Positions 5,566 to 7,688 of a stretch of 7,688 nucleotides of DNA are shown piece after piece. Below the pieces are notes generated by a model, which was not told where the DNA came from, did no database searches, and was given only the letters and a program-made list of their open reading frames with translations. A program made the position numbers and the translations under genes. Position 1 is the stretch's first letter, and each line of letters starts with the position of its first letter. This DNA comes from Actinomycetes bacterium (GTDB lineage: Bacteria > Actinomycetota > Actinomycetes > Actinomycetales > Cellulomonadaceae): the NCBI GenBank assembly GCA_023424135.1, contig JAFAEH010000180.1, positions 1 through 7,688 of the forward strand. The letters run 5' to 3'.

Positions 5566-7263
5566 TCACAGGAGGCGGCGGGAGTGCGGGTGGACGACGC
5601 GCAGCCAGCGGTAGCCGTAGCCGTCGAGCTCGATCTCGACGTGACCCCGGGCGTCGGGGGTGTGCTCGTCGTCCTCGAGCAGGTCGATGAGCCGGCAGTC
5701 CTCGCCCGTGTCCGGCAGGTGCAGCGGCACGCGCACGGCCTCCGGGCCCAGGTTGTGCAGCGCGATCATCGACGCGTCCTGCCACGTCGAGCGGTGCGCG
5801 AGGACGGCCGTGTGCGGCTGGTCCAGGATCTCGACGCCGCTGCCCGTCCACCCCAGCTCGGGGCTCTCGCGGTAGCGGCGCGCGAGCTTCTGGACGAAGT
5901 TCAGCAGCGAGCCGGGGTCGCGCCGCTGGTCGGAGACGTTGACGTGCGCGGGGCCGAACGCCCCCTGCGTCACCGGACCCGACAGCCGCGACGGGGCAGC
6001 CTTCGAGAACCCGCCGTTCTTCCCGGACGTCCACTGCATGGGCGTGCGCACCGCGAGCCGCCCGTCGGCGGCCAGGTTCTCGCCCATGCCGATCTCCTCG
6101 CCGTAGAACAGCACGGGCGTGCCCGGCAGGCTGAACAGCAGCGAGTAGACCATCCGCACGCGCCGCGGGTCGCCCTCGAGCATCGGGGGCAGACGACGAC
6201 GCAGACCGCGGTCGTAGAGCTGCATGTCCGGGTCGGGGCCGAACGCGTCGAACACCTCCTGGCGCTCGTCGTCGGTGAGCTTGTCGAGCGTGAGCTCGTC
6301 GTGGTTGCGCACGAACGTGGCCCACTGCGCGTCCGACGGGACGACGGGCCGGCTGCGCAGGGTGTCCGCGACCGGGCCTGCGTCCTGACGGGCCAGCGCG
6401 AGGTACATCTGCTGCATGAGCACGAAGTCGAACTGCAGGTTCAGCTCGGCGCCCTCGTGCTCGCCGTCGGCGTCGTGGTCGCCGAAGAACAGCCGCTGCT
6501 GCTCGTACGGCAGGTTGACCTCGCCCATGAGGATGGACGACCCGTCCCGGCGGGACAGGAACGCCCGCAGCTGCTGGAGGAACTCGTGCGGGTGGTCGAT
6601 GTCGTCGCCCTCGCCGTTCGCGGCGTCCTCGAGAAAGAACGGCACCGCGTCGACCCGGAAGCCCTCGAGCCCGAGCTGCACCCAGTACCCGACGAGCTTG
6701 GCGATGGCGTCGCGCACCTGCGGGTTGGCGGTGTTGAGGTCCGGCTGGTGCTTGTAGAACCGGTGCCGGTACCAGGCCTCGGCCTGCTCGTCGTACGTCC
6801 AGATGCCGTCCTCCTTGTCGGGGAAGACGACCTCGTCGGACGTGTCCGGCGGCGGGTCCTCGCGCCACACGTACCAGTCGCGGTACGGGCTGTCCTTGGA
6901 CCGGCGCGCGGCGCGGAACCACGGGTGCCGGTCGGACGTGTGGTTGACGACCAGGTCGGCGATGACGCGGATCCCGCGGTCGTTCGCGGTGCGGATCAGC
7001 TCGACGAGGTCGCCGCCGTCGCCCAGGCGCGGGTCGACCGCGTAGTAGTCGGTGATGTCGTAGCCGTCGTCGCGGTCCGCCGTCGGGTAGAACGGCATGA
7101 GCCACAGGCACGTCACGCCGAGCTCGGCGAGGTGGTCGATGCGCTGCACGAGCCCGGGCAGGTCGCCGATGCCGTCGTCGTCCCAGTCCATGTACGTCTC
7201 GACGTCGAGGCAGTAGATCACCGCGGACTTCCACCACAGGTCGCCGGTGTCGCGGATCCTCAC
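5566..7263 (-). CDS. GH13 alpha-amylase-family enzyme, trehalose synthase (TreS)-like
   Basis: The 565-residue product is a full-length GH13 enzyme. It opens with WWKSAVIYCLDVETY and the calcium-loop-like DWDDDGIGD. The four conserved regions follow: DLVVNH (103-108), GFRVDAV with nucleophile Asp205, MGEVN with acid/base Glu248, and RNHDELT with Asp322. PMQW, SLPGTPVLFYGEEIGMG and a C-terminal beta domain complete it. The closest family I recognise is trehalose synthase, which interconverts maltose and trehalose (for example RDDGYDI, NHTSDRHPWF, FYKHQPDLN, FVRNHDELTL). There is no signal peptide, so it is cytoplasmic. Substrate preference is not proven, and a related hydrolase is possible. 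No fused maltokinase domain is present. The GTG at 7263 overlaps the upstream TGA as GTGA, with AAGGCGG 7 bases before it; the open frame further upstream is only antisense-like sequence inside the neighbouring gene. Confidence 0.88.
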   Translation of the reverse strand: MRIRDTGDLWWKSAVIYCLDVETYMDWDDDGIGDLPGLVQRIDHLAELGVTCLWLMPFYPTADRDDGYDITDYYAVDPRLGDGGDLVELIRTANDRGIRVIADLVVNHTSDRHPWFRAARRSKDSPYRDWYVWREDPPPDTSDEVVFPDKEDGIWTYDEQAEAWYRHRFYKHQPDLNTANPQVRDAIAKLVGYWVQLGLEGFRVDAVPFFLEDAANGEGDDIDHPHEFLQQLRAFLSRRDGSSILMGEVNLPYEQQRLFFGDHDADGEHEGAELNLQFDFVLMQQMYLALARQDAGPVADTLRSRPVVPSDAQWATFVRNHDELTLDKLTDDERQEVFDAFGPDPDMQLYDRGLRRRLPPMLEGDPRRVRMVYSLLFSLPGTPVLFYGEEIGMGENLAADGRLAVRTPMQWTSGKNGGFSKAAPSRLSGPVTQGAFGPAHVNVSDQRRDPGSLLNFVQKLARRYRESPELGWTGSGVEILDQPHTAVLAHRSTWQDASMIALHNLGPEAVRVPLHLPDTGEDCRLIDLLEDDEHTPDARGHVEIELDGYGYRWLRVVHPHSRRLL

Positions 7264-7688
7264 GCGCGCACCGCCTTCAGCGAGGGCAGCACGTGCTCGG
7301 CGGCCATGTCGACGAACGCCTCCAGGGACGACGACGGGGCCGTGCGCACCTCGGTCGCGTCGGGGTGCTTCTCGTCCGACGGCACCACGTCGGTCGCGAC
7401 CTGGTGCAGGTAGACCGCGTCGAACCCGATCTCCGCGAGCTCGACGAGCCGTGCGGCCAGCCGCTGCGGGTCGTGCTCGACCAGGACGGAGGTGCGCAGC
7501 ACGTCGTCGTTCACCTTGTCGGCGATCGCGTCGAACGCCTCGGGCGTGTCGAGGTCCCACGCGACGGGCGGTCCGATCGCGTTGCCCGCCCACTGCTGCC
7601 GCGCGAGCCGCAGGGCCTCGTCCTCGCTCGGCGCGAACGACACGTGCACCTGCAACGACGCCTCGCCGCGGCCGCCCGCGTCGCGGTA
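7260..7688 (-). CDS. LLM-class flavin-dependent oxidoreductase, C-terminal part (5' end outside window)
   Basis: The frame is open to the right edge, giving 142 visible residues, so the start lies beyond 7688. An in-frame TTG at 7655 is internal, since the preceding residues (YRDAGGRGEAS) continue the family pattern. The segment LQVHVSFAPSEDEALRLA, then PPVAWDLDTPEAFDAIA and the barrel end FDAVYLHQVATD resemble the C-terminal third of luciferase-like monooxygenase-fold enzymes. The nearest recalled subgroup is TIGR03885/TIGR03557, usually described as FMN- or F420-dependent. The substrate is unknown and the cofactor-binding N-terminal part is not visible. It overlaps the GH13 gene by 4 bases, so the two are cotranscribed and probably translationally coupled. 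Confidence 0.82.
   Translation of the reverse strand, partial: YRDAGGRGEASLQVHVSFAPSEDEALRLARQQWAGNAIGPPVAWDLDTPEAFDAIADKVNDDVLRTSVLVEHDPQRLAARLVELAEIGFDAVYLHQVATDVVPSDEKHPDATEVRTAPSSSLEAFVDMAAEHVLPSLKAVRA
7271..7277 (-). promoter_or_regulatory. Ribosome binding site of the GH13 gene, inside the oxidoreductase gene
   Basis: AAGGCGG on the minus strand differs by one base from the consensus AAGGAGG and stands 7 bases before the GTG at 7263. Its presence within the upstream coding sequence supports the overlapping start. Confidence 0.6.

Noticed and set aside
5500..7413. Long plus-strand open frame of over 600 codons opposite the GH13 gene
   Set aside because: It is antisense to a gene with full GH13 motifs. 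Its product is Val/Arg/Glu-biased without recognisable domains, as expected of a mirror frame in very GC-rich DNA.
1..7688. A defence, toxin-antitoxin or secondary metabolite system
   Set aside because: MazG-like proteins can sit near such systems, but no partner toxin, nuclease, helicase or biosynthetic gene is present, and all genes fit ordinary cellular roles.

Overview
The window is very GC-rich DNA with GTG starts, strong G/C third-position bias and short purine-rich ribosome binding sites. Together with the gene content (EF-G2-type factor, FKBP lipoprotein, LLM oxidoreductase next to a TreS-like GH13 enzyme) this suggests a chromosomal segment from a high-GC actinobacterium. A Cellulomonas-like member of the Micrococcales is a reasonable guess, but that is inference. 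No phage, transposase, CRISPR, RNA gene or recognisable defence locus is present.

Layout. (1) 1-1296, plus strand: 3' part of an FtsX/MacB-type ABC transporter permease whose start lies left of the window, followed at once by a strong hairpin (1303-1335). (2) 1455-1802, minus strand: a 115-residue MazG-like nucleotide pyrophosphohydrolase, convergent with the permease. (3) 1803-2078: a strand-skewed intergenic block with a palindromic repeat (copy 1) and a tight G-quadruplex motif. (4) 2079-4121, minus: an EF-G2-type translational GTPase paralogue with non-canonical GTPase residues. (5) 4122-4267: intergenic, with a long terminator-like hairpin (4208-4255). (6) 4268-5242, minus: an FKBP-type prolyl-isomerase lipoprotein with two FKBP-like domains, the first degenerate. 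(7) 5243-5565: intergenic, with an operator-like palindrome and palindromic repeat copy 2 inside a second strand-skewed block. (8) 5566-7263, minus: a TreS-like GH13 enzyme. (9) 7260-7688, minus: C-terminal part of an LLM-class flavin oxidoreductase cut by the right edge, overlapping the GH13 gene by 4 bases (GTGA).

How the genes relate. Only the last two genes form a clear operon, with the oxidoreductase upstream and the GH13 enzyme translationally coupled to it. The other minus-strand genes look like separate units, because each gap holds a hairpin or palindrome. The genes themselves are mostly ordinary accessory housekeeping functions.

The most distinctive signal is non-coding. Two copies of an almost identical palindrome (27 of 28 bases in the left arm) each lie about 85-89 bases downstream of a minus-strand stop codon. 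Each is embedded in a C-rich-to-G-rich switch that pivots on the palindrome. This looks like a dispersed genomic element or a specialised 3'-end structure. I found no convincing new protein system.
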